A stretch of 64,000 nt of DNA from positions 82,321,574 through 82,385,573 of the forward strand of contig NC_087063.1 in NCBI RefSeq assembly GCF_963678635.1, written 5' to 3'. Positions 51,774 to 63,835 of the stretch are shown piece by piece (the stretch's first letter is position 1; every line of letters begins with the position of its first letter). The stretch is from Symsagittifera roscoffensis. Its lineage: Eukaryota; Xenacoelomorpha; Acoela; Convolutidae. The position numbers were made by a program, and so were the translations under genes. A model generated the notes under the pieces. It searched no databases and was not told where the DNA came from. It saw only the letters and a program-made list of their open reading frames with translations.

Positions 51774-54603
51774 AAGAATGAACTTGATGGAAGATGTGGA
51801 CTGGATTACTTTGTCCCATTAAGATGGCCATGAGTAAAACAATCGCCCAGCTGAAACAGCCGTTAATCGAATAAAGTCAAAGCATCGTTATAAAAATAAT
51901 GTCCGATAAGGAGAATTTGTCATAAGTTTCTCAAGAAAAGTTATGAAAGAATATCCGATCGATTCAAAAATATTCATGACCAGTATGGTGGCTATAGGAT
52001 GCCCTATTGTGGAAAAAACGCTCTACCAGGCAAAACTGTCCTCACAGATGGAGCTAAAGGGTACCTGGCTCGTATAAAAGATGATGCTACTAATTTATCT
52101 GTGTTAAAAGATGATGCTACTAATAAACTCAGATAGATCAAAACCTTATCTCATGCTCGGTCCAATACGCTTTCTTAACTCGCATTGCGAAACCAATTGC
52201 GAGTAAAATTTTTCCTCACAGGATACCTCTTTAATGAGATTCAGAACACAAAAAATATCATCAATCTCAGAATTATTTGTGAAATATGGCCCAGATTTCT
52301 CCGATGAGGCGGAATGCGCATTTAATACCTAAGAATCTCGTAAAAGACTTTTGAAAACAGCTTCTAAAGAGGCTTCAACCTCTTCTTCAAAAACCGTCAA
52401 AAACCGTGGACGTCACTATACCGTCAAAAACCGTTCAAAAACTGTCAAAAACCGTGGACGTCACTATAACAGAAATTTTTCCAGGCAGTGTGGAACCTGC
52501 ACTAAGTGATATTTCGAGCAAATGGTATCAATTCAGCGCTCTTGACAAATATTTGCCAACAACTTCCCTGAGAGAACCTCTGGTCAATGGTGCGCCCGTG
52601 AACCAACACAAGGCTCATGTTCTGATACGATCTTTCACAAGCCAACACCATTTAACGGACGCCTGTCAGGTTGATCTTATGAAACTTCTGAATGCTTTTG
52701 TTTCTGCCCCAAATTTAAAGCCATCGGCTAATAAATTGCTGAAATCTGTAAAAGAGATACTGGAATCTTCAATATCGAACACAATTAATCATTAAAATGG
52801 CCGTACATAAGTTCTGAAAGTGATAGAGCTTTTGAAACAAATTGTTTCTAAAACATTCGTTCTCTATTCTAGAGAAAATTACTTTGCCAACAGATGGTGC
52901 CAATTTTGTCCAATCGGGTAGTAATCGTCACATGTACCCTATCTGGTTACAAATAGTACAATTACCACCTATCCTAAAAATGTCTTACAAAATATCGCCC
53001 TTGTAGCTCTGTGGATTTGGCGAGGCAAACCATCTAGTGGTCAAACTCTGCCGGATTTGAACCGTGAGTTGGCCAAAGTAGAGGCCCTAGGGTTGCCTAA
53101 CGGAAAATGCATTTTTCTGAAACTCAAAATTCATCTGTTGGTTGCCGATATGATTGCAAAACCCGCTGCTCTGAAAAAGTACCAACACAATGGTTTCCAT
53201 GGCTACATGTACTGTACTCACCCTGGTTTCTTTATCGAATTCAGTCACTGTTATTATCCAGAGCAAATTGACAAAAAATTTTGTTCACCTATAAACCGAG
53301 AGAGAAATAAGTTACTGATGTTCTGAAGATCTTATCCGACAAGGCGAAAAAGATTTTAATGTAGTCGGTGTCAAAGGAAGAAGTGATTTCGATTGCCATG
53401 TTGATAGTAAGTTTTTCTCTTATTTTACAGAATTTTCTTTGTTATCACGTTTTTTTTGGTTCAATGTGCGTTTTTATTATCTTGTTGGCTTTCATTAGAT
53501 CTCCCACTAGCAGCGCTTATTGACTATATGCATTGCGTCCTTATGGGCGTTTTTCCAGCGTTGTTGAACAGACAACTCTCAATGCTCACAATTAGCCAGA
53601 AGCAGTCAATGGAAGGCCTCATACGCTCAACATTTTTACCATTTGAAATGATAGTTCACGGTAGATAACCACGGTTGTTTTCTGAACGCGCCAATTTTAA
53701 AGCAAATGAGTATTTCCAGTACCTCTTCTTTCTCTCACCTATATGTTCAGTAGCTTTTTCCATGTCGATTCCCTGCAATATATCAATTTGTTGAAACTTT
53801 TTTTTGGGATAAGCATTTTGCTAGAATCAAACCGAGAAAATGATGTGAATGTTGCTGATCACTTGTTGAAGAGTTTCTGCGACACTGCTGTTAAGATATT
53901 TGGAACAAAAAAAATGCGAAACAAAAAACCTCCACTCGCTAAGACATCTTCCTGATCAAGTCAGAAGGTTCGGTCCCCTTTTTGCACAATCAGCCATGTC
54001 ATTTGAGTCAGCCCATTCTTTTCTAGCGAAATTCGCATCAAGCTCACATGATTTTTGTTAAAATCGTAGATACCTAGCAAGACATTTGTTGTTAACGGAT
54101 CCAATAGCAAATGATGATCTGTGCGAATTGATGGGCAATTGGACCGGTCAGTCGTTGGCTAGCTTCGACAATGCGGAGAAAGAATCATACTTCAATGCAA
54201 CACCTCTCATTGAATTAGCTATAGCAAACTATCCTGGAGCTAAAATTCAATCACACTGTAAGATTAGAGGTGTCGTTTATGACTCTCCTACAGCCGTTAA
54301 ATAATGCGGCCAAATAGCTATGTGCTGTATTTGTCTAATGGCTCATATCGTTATGGTCAGATACGATATTTCATTACTTTCGCTGAAGAGCCGAACATTA
54401 AATACGCATTCGTTGCGAGGTTCAACCTTGCAGCTAAGTACTTATCAGTTGATCCTTGTTTGCAAATCAGCTACTTCATGCAAGTTGAGCGACCTGTCCA
54501 ATGTGAAATAGTCACAACACGCTCATTTCATAAAATGTCGTGTATCGAAAATCAAACGGAAACTTGGCTGGCACCGGTTCCACCATTTCTTGATCAAAAA
54601 TGA
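51774..54603 (+). pseudogene. Decayed CACTA/EnSpm-like (Tnp2-type) transposase, copy A
   Basis: The remnant follows the order of animal Tnp2-like DDE transposases, in several frames with stops. A segment near 52655-52720 reads HHLTDACQVDLMKLLNAF. LLVADMIAKPAALKKYQHNG (about 53128-53187) leads to an HG...YCTHPG segment near 53200-53230 that would hold the first catalytic Asp and a Cys/His pair. GVKGRSDFDCHVD follows near 53365-53405. An intron is recognisable at 53407-53498 (GTAAGT..CATTAG). Then come LIDYMHCVLMGV near 53515, and LPDQVRRFGPLFAQSAMSFE (about 53950-54009), where the final Glu fits the catalytic acid. The C-terminal region ends at 54603. Many stops and frame changes show it is inactive. 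The family function would be cut-and-paste transposition. Confidence 0.7.
52395..52471. repeat. Short direct repeat inside transposase copy A
   Basis: GTCAAAAACCGTGGACGTCA followed by CTATA occurs at about 52395 and again at about 52446, with AAACCGT-type spacers between. It is absent from copy B, where this part is deleted. Confidence 0.85.
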
Positions 54604-55076
54604 AGACTTCAATAAAACTAACTGGCACAAGTGAAACTCTCTGACGTAATGCGATTCATTTTTTTCTTTATTTATGCATTTAAATCCGCTATTTTAGCCT
54701 CTTTTTGCCTATATGCGACGTGCTACTTTATATCTGTGCTAACTAGTTGATATTGTGTTTCCAGGTCCTCGCTGTCAACTGAATTTAATTTTTTCAATTT
54801 TTTGTAGTTTCGATTGCTGCGCTGCAATCTTTGCTCCTATATTTAGATTACTTAAGGTTTTGAGTTGAAGTTTCTCGTTGGTCTGTCCGGGTCAAGCCAA
54901 AGCAGAAAGCTTGCAGTTTTCGAAATAAAAACAAACAAAATAATTTACCAAAGAAGCGTAAAATAAAATTGGTTTATAAAAAAATTAGAAATTGACATTA
55001 TGTAGTTGAGTTTTTTCTTCAATTAGAAACAATCCTATTGTGAAACAGTCCTAATTTTTTTTGTTCATTTTCTAGC

Positions 55077-55743
55077 CGTGCTTTTGAGTTTTACAGTTTT
55101 TGATAGATGTTTTTTAAGCCTAGCCACGTCGTTACTGTTAAAACAGACAAAGGATACTTCATGGCCAAAGTTTGGGCTCGCGTTCCAAGAGATTGTGTGG
55201 ATGAGTAGATACCTAGGAAAACATTTGTTGTTAACGGATCCAATAGCAAATGATGATCTGTGCAAATTGATGGGCAATTGAACCGGTCAGTCGTTGGCTA
55301 GCTTCGACAATGCGGAGAAAGAATCATACTTCAATGCAACACCTCTCATCGAATAAGCTATAGCAAACTATCCTGGAGCTAAAATTCAATCACACTGTAA
55401 GATTAGAGGTGTCGTTTATGACTCTCCTACAGCCGTTAAATAATTGGGCCAAATAGCTATATGCTGTATTTGTCTAATGGCTCATATCGTTATGGTCAGA
55501 TACGATAATTCTTTACTTTCGCTGAAGAGCCGAACATTAAATACGCATTCGTTGCGAGGCTCAACCTTGCAGCTAAGTACTTATCAGTTGATCCTTGTTT
55601 GCAAATCAGCTACTTCATGAAAGTTGAGCGACCTGTCCAATGTGAAAGAGTCACAACACGCTCGTTTCATAAAATGGCGTGTATCGAAAATCAAACGGAA
55701 ATTTGGCTGGCATCGGATCCACCATTTCCTGATCACAAATGAA
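55077..55743 (+). pseudogene. Internally deleted transposase copy (5' piece fused to 3' end), unit 2
   Basis: A 5' exon piece (HVVTVKTDKGYFMAKVWAR, ending near the DCVDE codons at 55200) is joined directly to the C-terminal region beginning RYLGKHLLLTDPIANDD. A frame change and stops follow. The junction GATGAGTAGATACC is shared with unit 3, so the deletion happened before the tandem duplication. Confidence 0.75.
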
Positions 55744-56217
55744 GACTTCAATAAAACTAACAGGCACAAGTGAAACTCTCTGCCGTAATGCGATTCATTT
55801 TTTGCTTTTTCTTATGCATTTTAAGCCGCTATTTTAGCCTCTTTTTGCCTATTTGCGACGTGCTACTTTATATCTGTGCTAACTAGTTGATATTGTGTTT
55901 CCAGGTCCTCGCTTTCAACTGAATTCAATTTTTTCAATTTTTTGTAGTTACGGTTACTGCGCTGCAATCTTTGCTCCCATATTTAGATTACTTAAGGTTT
56001 TGAGTTGAAGTTTCTTTTTGGTCTGTCCGGGTCAAGCCAAAGCAGAAAACTTGCAGTTTTCAAAATAAAAGCAAACAAAATAACTGACCAAAGAAGCGTA
56101 AAATGAAATTGGTTTTTAAAAAATTGGAAATTGACTTTATGTAGTTGAGTTTTTTATTCAATTAGAAACAATCCTATAATGAAACAGTCCTAATGTTTTT
56201 TTTTTCATTTTTCTAAC

Positions 56218-56880
56218 CGTGCTTTTGAGTTTGACAGTTTTTGATAGATGTTTTTTAAGCCTAGCCACGTCGTTACTGTTAAAACAGACAAAGGATACTT
56301 CATGGCCAAAGTTTGGGCTCGCGTTCCAAGAGATTGTGTGGATGAGTAGATACCTAGGAAAACATTTGTTGTTAACGGATCCAATAGCAAATGATGATCT
56401 GTGCAAATTGATGGGCAATTGAACCGGTCAGTCGTTGGCTAGCTTCGACAATGCGGAGAAAGAATCATACTTCAATGCAACACCTCTCATCGAATTAGCT
56501 ATAGCAAACTATCCTGGAGCTAAAATTCAATCACACTGTAAGATTAGAGGTGTCGTTTATGACTCTCCTACAGCCGTTAAATAATTGGGCCAAATAGCTA
56601 TATGCTGTATTTGTCAAATGGCTCATATCGTTATGGTCAGATACGATAATTCATTACTTTCGCTGAAGAGCCGAACATTAAATACGCATTCGTTGCGAGG
56701 CTCAACCTTGCAGCTAAGTACTTATCAGTTGATCCTTGTTTGCAAATCAGCTACTTCATGAAAGTTGAGCGACCTGTCCAATGTGAAGAGTCACAACACG
56801 CTCGTTTCATAAAATGGCGTGTATCGAAAATCAAACGGAAATTTGGCTGGCATCGGATCCACCATTTCCTGATCACAAAT
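56218..56880 (+). pseudogene. Internally deleted transposase copy, unit 3
   Basis: Almost identical to unit 2, with the same deletion junction near 56350. It differs by scattered substitutions and a one-base loss near 56788 that changes the frame of the C-terminal region. High similarity to unit 2 implies a recent tandem duplication or ongoing homogenisation. Confidence 0.75.
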
Positions 56881-57386
56881 AAAGACTTCAATAAAACTAA
56901 CAGGCACAAGTGAAACTCTCTGCCGTAATGCGATTCATTTTTTGCTTTATTTATGCATTTTAAGCCGCTATTTTAGCCTCTTTTTGCCTGATTTGCGACG
57001 TGCTACTTTATATCTGTGCTAACTAGTTGATATTGTGTTTCCAGGTCCTCGCTTTCAACTGAATTTAATTTTTTCAATTTTTTGTAGTTACGGTTACTGC
57101 GCTGCAATCTTTGCTCCTATATTTAGATTACTTAAGGTTTTGAGTTGAAGTTTCTTTTTGGTCTGTACGGGTCAAGCCAAAGCAGAAAACTTGCAGTTTT
57201 CAAAATAAAAGCAAACAAAATAACTGACCAAAGAAGCGTAAAATGAAATTGGTTTTTAAAAAATTGGAAATTGACATTATGTAGTTGAGTTTTTTATTCA
57301 ATTAGAAACAATCCTATAATGAAACAGTCCTAATATTTTTTTTTCATTTTTCTAACCGTGCTTTTGAGTTTTACAGTTTTTGATAG

Positions 57387-59878
57387 ATGTTTTTTAAGCC
57401 TGGCCACGTCGTTACTGTTAAAACAGACAAAGGATACTTCAGGGCCAAAGTTTGGGCTCGCGGTCCAACAGATTGTATGGATGAGGAACCTGTGCACTTG
57501 AGCTTCGCATGTCATGGTACAGTTCATTTTTGGCATGAAACCAATTACTTTTATCTTCGCCCAATTTTAGCTTGTTATTTCGAGGGGTTTTTTGGTGCCT
57601 ATGACACAGTTCAATTTGGCCCATAAAATCTTGTAGGTCGATATTGCTCATTGCGCCTGTCATCATAAGCATTTGTCATGATTTTTTTTTGCCAGTGACC
57701 AGTTCATTTTGGCAAGAAACTAAGGCTTTTTATATGATCGCCCAATTTTTCGCATGTTATTTAGAGGGATACTTTGGTGCCTATGACACAGTTCATCGGA
57801 AGAATGAACTTGATGGAAGATGTGGACTGGATTACTTTGTCCCATTAAGATGGCCATTTTGTTAAGGAATTGGTAGAATATAACAATCGCCCAGCTGAAA
57901 CAGCCGTTAATCGAATAAAGTCAAAGCATCGTTATAAAAATAAAATCCGATATGGAGAAATTGTCATAAGTTTCTCAAGAAAAGTTATGAAAGTATATCG
58001 GATCGATTCAAAAATATTCATGACCAGTATGGTGGCTATAGGATGCTCTATGGTGGAAAAAACGCTCTACCTAGCAAAACTGTCCTCACAGATGGACCTG
58101 AAGGGTACCTGGCTCGTATAAAAGATAATGCTACTAAGTTATCTGTGATTCAGAAAAACTCAGATAGATCAAAACCTTATCTCATGCTTGGTCCAATACG
58201 CTTTCTTAACTCGGATTGCGAAACCAATTGCGAGTAAATTTTTGGTCACAGGATACCTCTTTAGTGAGATTCAGAACACAAAAATATCATCGAACTCAGA
58301 ATTATTTGTGAAATATGGCCCAGATTTCTTCGATGAGGCGAATTGCGCATGCAATACCTAAGAATCTCGCAAAAGACTTTTGAAAACAGCTTCTAAAGAG
58401 GCTTCAACGTCTTCTTCACTGCCAGTAGCATTGCACAGCAAAGTGCGATGCAGAGCTTTCTTGTCAAAATACTTACCAATATACAGAAACTTATATGACC
58501 ACTGTTATTATCCAGAGCAAATTGAGGTTGACGGAAAAAAGTTTTGTTCACCTATAAACCGAGAGAGAAACAAGTTACTGATGTTCTGAAGATCTTATCC
58601 GACAAGGCGAAAAAGATTTTAAGGTAGTCGGTGTCATAGAAAGAAGTGATTTCGATTGCCATATTGATAGTAAGTTTTTCTCTTGTTTTACAGAATTTTC
58701 TTTGTTATCACGTTTTTTTGGTTCAATGTGCGTTTTCATTATCTTGTTGGCTTTCATTAGATCTCCCACTAGCAGCGCTTATTGACTATATGCATTGCGT
58801 CCTTATGGGCGTTTTTCCAGCGTTGTTGAACAGACAACTCTCAATGCTCACAATTAGCCAGAAGCAGTCAATGGAAGGCCTCATACGCTCAACATTTTTA
58901 CCATTTGAAATGATAGTTCACGGTAGAAAACCACTTGTTTTCTGAACGCGCCAATTTCAAAGCAAATGAGTATTTCCAGTACCTCTTCCTTCTCTCACCT
59001 ATATTTTCAGTAGCTTTTTCCATGTCGATTCCCTGCAATATATCAATTTGTTGAAACTTTTTTTTGGGATACGCATTTTGCTAGAATCAAACCGAGAAAA
59101 TGATGTGAATGTTGCTGATCACTTGTTGAAAAGTTTCTGCGACACTGCTGTTAAGATATTTGGAACAAAAAATGCGGAACAATAAACCTCCACTCGCTAA
59201 GCTAAGACATTTTCCTGATCAAGGCAGACGGTTCGGTCCCCTTTTTGCACAATCAGCCATGTCATTTGAGTCAGCCCATTCTTTTCTAGCGAAATTTGCA
59301 TCAGGCTCACATGACTTTTGTGAAAATCGTAGATAACTAGGAAGACATTTGTTGTTAACGGATCCAATAGCAAATGATGATCTGTGCGAATTGATGGGCC
59401 ATTGGACCGGTCAGTCGTTGGCTAGCTTCGACAATGCGGAGAAAGAGTCAAACTTCAATGCAACACCTCTCATTGAAATAGCTATAGCAAACTATCCTGG
59501 AGCAAAAATTCAATCACACTGTAAGATTAGAGGTGTCGTTTATGATTCTCCTACAGCCGTTAATTAATGGGGCCAAACAGCTATGTGCTGTATTTGTCTA
59601 ACGGCTCATATCGTTATAGTCAGATACGATATTTCATTACATTCGCTGAAGAGCCGAACATTAAATACGCATTCGTTGCGAGGCTCAACTTTGCAACTAA
59701 GTACTTATCAGTTGATCCTTGTTTGCAAAACAGCTACTTCATGAATGTTGAACGATCTGTCCATTGTGAAAGAGTCACAATATGCTCGTATCATAAAATG
59801 GCGTGTATCGAAAATCAAACGGAAACTTGGCTGGCATCGGTTCCACCATTTCTTGATCACAAACGAAGACTTCAATAA
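57387..59878 (+). pseudogene. CACTA/EnSpm-like transposase, copy B, with satellite insertion and internal deletion
   Basis: The 5' exon piece (HVVTVKTDKGYFRAKVWARG) runs on through LSFACHG into 1.5 satellite monomers (57519-57796). It then resumes with NELDGRCGLDYFVPLRWPF and a charged segment (about 57860-58000), followed by YGGKNALP..TDGPEGYLARIKD. Relative to copy A about 750 bp is missing at a junction near 58500, including the exon with the first catalytic Asp. Then come the YYPEQIEVDGKKF segment, the intron 58670-58760 (GTAAGT..CATTAG), LIDYMHCVLMGV near 58777, HFPDQ..FGPLFAQSAMSFES near 59207-59275, and the C-terminus to 59878. Stops and frame shifts make it non-functional. Confidence 0.72.
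57519..57796. repeat. About 1.5 satellite monomers inside transposase copy B
   Basis: GTTCATTTTTGGCATGAAAC, CTATGACACAGTTCAATTTGG, TTGCTCATTGCGCCTGTCAT and CAGTTCATTTTGGCAAGAAA follow one another exactly as in the array at 60.5-63.8 kb. Confidence 0.88.
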
Positions 59879-60500
59879 AAATAACTGTCACAAGTAAAAC
59901 TCTCTGCCGTAATGCGATTCATTTTTTGCTTTATTTATGCATTTAAAGCCGCTATTTAGCTTCTTGCCTATATGAGACGTGCTACTTTATATCTGTACTA
60001 ACTAGTTGATATTGTGTTTCCAGGTCCTCGCTTTCAACTGAATTTAATTTTTCAATTTTTTGTAGTTTCGGTTACTGCGCTGCAATCTTTGCTCCTATAT
60101 TTAGATTACTTAAGGTTTTGAGTTGAAATTTCTTTTTGGTCTGTCCGGGTCAAGGCAAAGCAGAAAGCTTGCAGTTTTCAAAATAAAAGCAAACAAAACA
60201 ACTTAACAAAGAAGCGTAATATAAAATTGGTTTTTAAAAAATTGGAAATTGACATTATGTGGCTGAGTTTCTTCTTCAATTAGAAACAATCCTATAATGA
60301 AACAGTCCTAATGTTTTTTTTTTCATTTTTCTAACCGTGCTTTTGAGTTTGACAATTTTTGATAGATGTTTTTTAAGCCTGGCTACGTCGTTACTGTTAA
60401 AACAGACAAAGGATACTTCATGGCCAAAGTTTGGGCTCGCGGTCCAACAGATTGTGTGGATGAGGAACTGGTGAACTTGAGCTTCGCATGTCATGCTACA
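59336..60500. repeat. Fourth copy of the ~1.14-kb transposon 3'-end/5'-start unit
   Basis: It overlaps the end of copy B, then carries the 3' flank (GCGATTCATTTTTTGC, TTGTGTTTCCAG) and the 5' piece with HVVT-type coding at 60366-60485 (KPGYVVTVKTDKGYFMAKVW). After LVNLSFACH the sequence passes straight into the satellite array, as it does in copy B. Confidence 0.85.
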
Positions 60501-63500
60501 GTTCATTTTGGCATGAAACCAATAGCTTTTTTATATGCTCGCCCATTTTTGCTTGTTAATTGGAGGGGAATTTTGGTGCCTATGACAAAGTTCATTTTGG
60601 CCGATAACATTTTGTAAATAGTTATCGCTCATTACGCCTGTCATCATTAGGATTTCTTATGGTTGTGTTGCCTTTGACCCGGTTCATTTTGGCATCAAAC
60701 CAGTTGCTTTTTTAAAAGATCGCTCGTGTTTTATTTTTGCGTAATATTTGGGAGTGATCCTTTGGTACCTATGACACAGTTCAATTTGACCCATAAGATA
60801 TTGCAAGTCTTCATCGCTCATTACGCCTGTCATCGTTACGATTTCTCATGGTTGTGTTGCCTGTGAAACAGTTCATTTTGGCATGAAACCAATTGCTTTT
60901 TAATATGCTCACCCAATTTTTGCATGTTACTTGGAGGGGTAATTTGGTGCCTTTGACAGTTCAATTTGGTCCATAAGATCTTGTAAATCTTCATCGCTCA
61001 TTGCGCCTGTCAGCAATAGAATTTCTCATGCTTTTGTTGCCTGTGACACAGCTCATTTTGCTATGAAACCAATTGCTGTTTCGAATGATCGCTCATTATT
61101 TTTTTGCGTAATATTTGGAGTGATACTTTGGTGCCTATGACACAGTTCAATTTTGCTCATAATATCTTGTAAATCGAGATCGCTCATTGCGCCTGTCATC
61201 GCTAGGATTTCTCATGGTTTATTTTTCCTGTGACACAATTCATTTTGGCATGAAACTAAGCCTTTTTTATATGATCGCCTAAATTTTTGCATGTAATCTA
61301 GAGGGATACTTCGGTGCCTATGACACAGTTGATTTTGGCATATAATATTTCTTTAAATGTTGTCGCTCATTTTGCTTGTCATATTTTAAGATCTCTCATG
61401 GCTTGTTTGACTGTGACAGAGTTCATTTTGGCATGAAACCTTTGTACTCATTTTTGAGAGTTACCTTTGTGCTCATGAAACAGTTCAGTTTGGCCCATAA
61501 TATCTTGTTAATTTTTATTAACTTCTCATGATTTTAATGCCTGTGACAAAGTTCATTCTGGCATGAAACGAATAGCTTTTCTAGCAGATCGCTATTGTTA
61601 TTTTTTGTATATTATTTGGAGGGATATTTCGGTACCTTTGACACAGTTCATTTTGGCCCATATTATCTTGTTAACTATTATCCCTCATTACGCTTGCCAT
61701 CATTAGAATTTCTCATGGTTTTTATGCCTGCGACACAGCTCATTTTGGCATGAAACGAATAGCTTTTCTAGGTGATCATTATGTTATTTTTTGTATTTTA
61801 ATTGGAGGGCTAGTTAGGTGCCATTGACATATTTCATTTTGGCCCATTTTATCTTGCTAATTGACTTCGCTCATTAATCTTGTCGTCATTAGAATTTCTC
61901 ATGGTTTTTTTTCCTGTGACACAGTTCATTTTCGCTTGAAACCCCTTGCGGTTTTACTTGATGATACATCATTGCGGTCCTGTCCTCTAATAAATAGTTT
62001 TGCATGCTATCGAAGAAATAAATTGTTTGCCTGTGACTCAATTCACATTCATCCATAGAATCTTGTTAAACGGTATCGATCATCACTCCTGACGACACAG
62101 TTCATTTTGGCATATAATATTTCTTTAAATATTGTCGCTCATCTTGCTTGTCTTATTTACGATTTCTCATGGTTTGTTTGCCAGTGACAGAGTTCATTTT
62201 GGCATGAAAACTTTGTGCTCATTTTGGAGAGAAACTTTTGTGCTCATGAAACAGTTCAGTTTGGCTCATAATATCTTGTTAATTTTCTCCCTTTTTACGC
62301 TCGCCATCCTTAGAATTTCTCATGATTTTTATGCCTGCGACAAAGCTCATTCTGGCATGAAACGAATAGCTTTTCTAGCAGATCGCTTATGTTACTTTTT
62401 TGTATATTATTTGGAGGGATATTTTGGTACCTTTGACACAGTTCAATTTGGCCCATAAGATCTTGTAAATCTTCATCGCTCATTAAGCCTGTCATCAATA
62501 GGATTTCTCATGCTTTTGTTGCCTGAGACACAGTTCATTTTGCTATAAAACCAATTGCTTTTTCGAATGATCGCTCATAAATTTTTGCGTAATATTTGGA
62601 GGGACACTTTGGTGCCTAACGCACAGTTCATTTTGGTCCATAAAATCTTGTAAATCGTGATCGCTCATTGCGCCTGTCATCACTAGGATTTCTCAGGGTT
62701 TTTTTCGCCTGTGACACAATTCATTTTGACATGAAACTAAGGCTTTTTTATACGATCGCTCGTGTTTTATTTTTGCGTAATTGGAGGGATTCTTTGGTGC
62801 CTATGACACACTTCAATTTGGCCCATAAGATCTTGTAAACCGAGATCGCTCATTGCGCCTGTCATCACTAGGATTTCTCATGGTTTATTTTGCCTGTGAC
62901 ACAATTCATTTTGTCATGAAATGAAGGTTTTTTTATATGATCGCCCAATTTTTTGCATGTTATTCAGCGGGATACTCTGGTGCCTATGACACAGTTCATT
63001 TTGGCATAAAATATTTCTTTAAATGTTGTCGCTCATCTTGCTTGTCATATTTAGGATTTCTCATGGTTTGTTTGCCTGTGACAGAGTTCATTTTGTCATG
63101 AAAACTTTGTGCTCATTTTGGAGAGATACTTTTGTGCTCATGAAACAGTTCAGTTTGGCCCATAATAATTTGTTAATTTTTATCCCTCATTACGCTTGCC
63201 ATCCTTAGAGTTTCTCATTATTTTTATGCCTGCGACAAAGTTCCTTCTGGCATGAAACGAATAGCTTTTCTAGCAGATCGCTTATGTTATTTTTTTGTAT
63301 ATTATTTGGAGGGATATTTTGGTACCTTTGACACAGTTCATTTTGGCCCACATCATCTTGCTAACTCGTATCCCTCATTACGCTTGTCATCAATAGAATT
63401 TCTCATGGTTTTAACGCCTGCGACACAGTTCATTTTGGCATGAAACGAATAGCTTTTTCGTATGTTATTTGGAGGGTTATTTTGGTGCCTTTGACATAGT

Positions 63501-63835
63501 TCATTTTGGCCCATATTATCTTGTTAATTGACATCGCACATTAAACTTGTCATCATTAGAATTTCTGATAGTTTTTTTCCTGTGACCCAGTTAATTTTCG
63601 CTTGAAACCACTTGCGGTTTACTTGATGATACATCATTGCGGTCCTGTCCTCTAGCAAATAGTTTTTCATGCTATCGAAGTAATAATTTCGTTGCCTGTG
63701 ACACAATTCACATTCATCCATAAAATCTTGTTAAACGGTATCGATCATCACTACTGTCACCATTAGTAGTTGCTATGATTGCTTTTGCCGGTGACACACA
63801 GTTCATTTTGGCACTAAACCAAATGTTTTCGTTAG
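60499..63835. repeat. Satellite array, ~180-190 bp monomer, about 18 copies
   Basis: Each monomer contains two related halves around TGACACAGTTCATTTTGGC. One half continues CATGAAACCAAT.GCTTTT..ATGATCGC and the other CCATAA.ATCTTGTAAAT followed by CATCGCTCATT.CGCCTGTCA. Spacing of the TCGCTCATT landmark is 180-189 bp (60625, 60814, 60994, 61180). Higher-order structure is present: an atypical block with TACTTGATGATACATCATTG recurs at about 61956 and 63617 (1.66 kb apart). Open frames within are repeat by-products. Confidence 0.93.

Larger units (their letters stand above)
54072..57480. repeat. Tandem array of ~1.14-kb units: transposon 3' end joined to transposon 5' start
   Basis: The phrase ACCTAG.AA.ACATTTGTTGTT begins units at 54072, 55211 and 56352. 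Each unit holds the last ~530 bp of the transposase gene, ~470 bp of 3' flank (with a common TTGTGTTTCCAG), and a ~130-bp 5' piece (TTTTTTAAG..CCACGTCGTTACTG). The 5' piece is fused by deletion directly to the next 3' end in units two and three. A fourth 3' unit at 59336-60480 ends with the same 5' piece. Confidence 0.88.
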
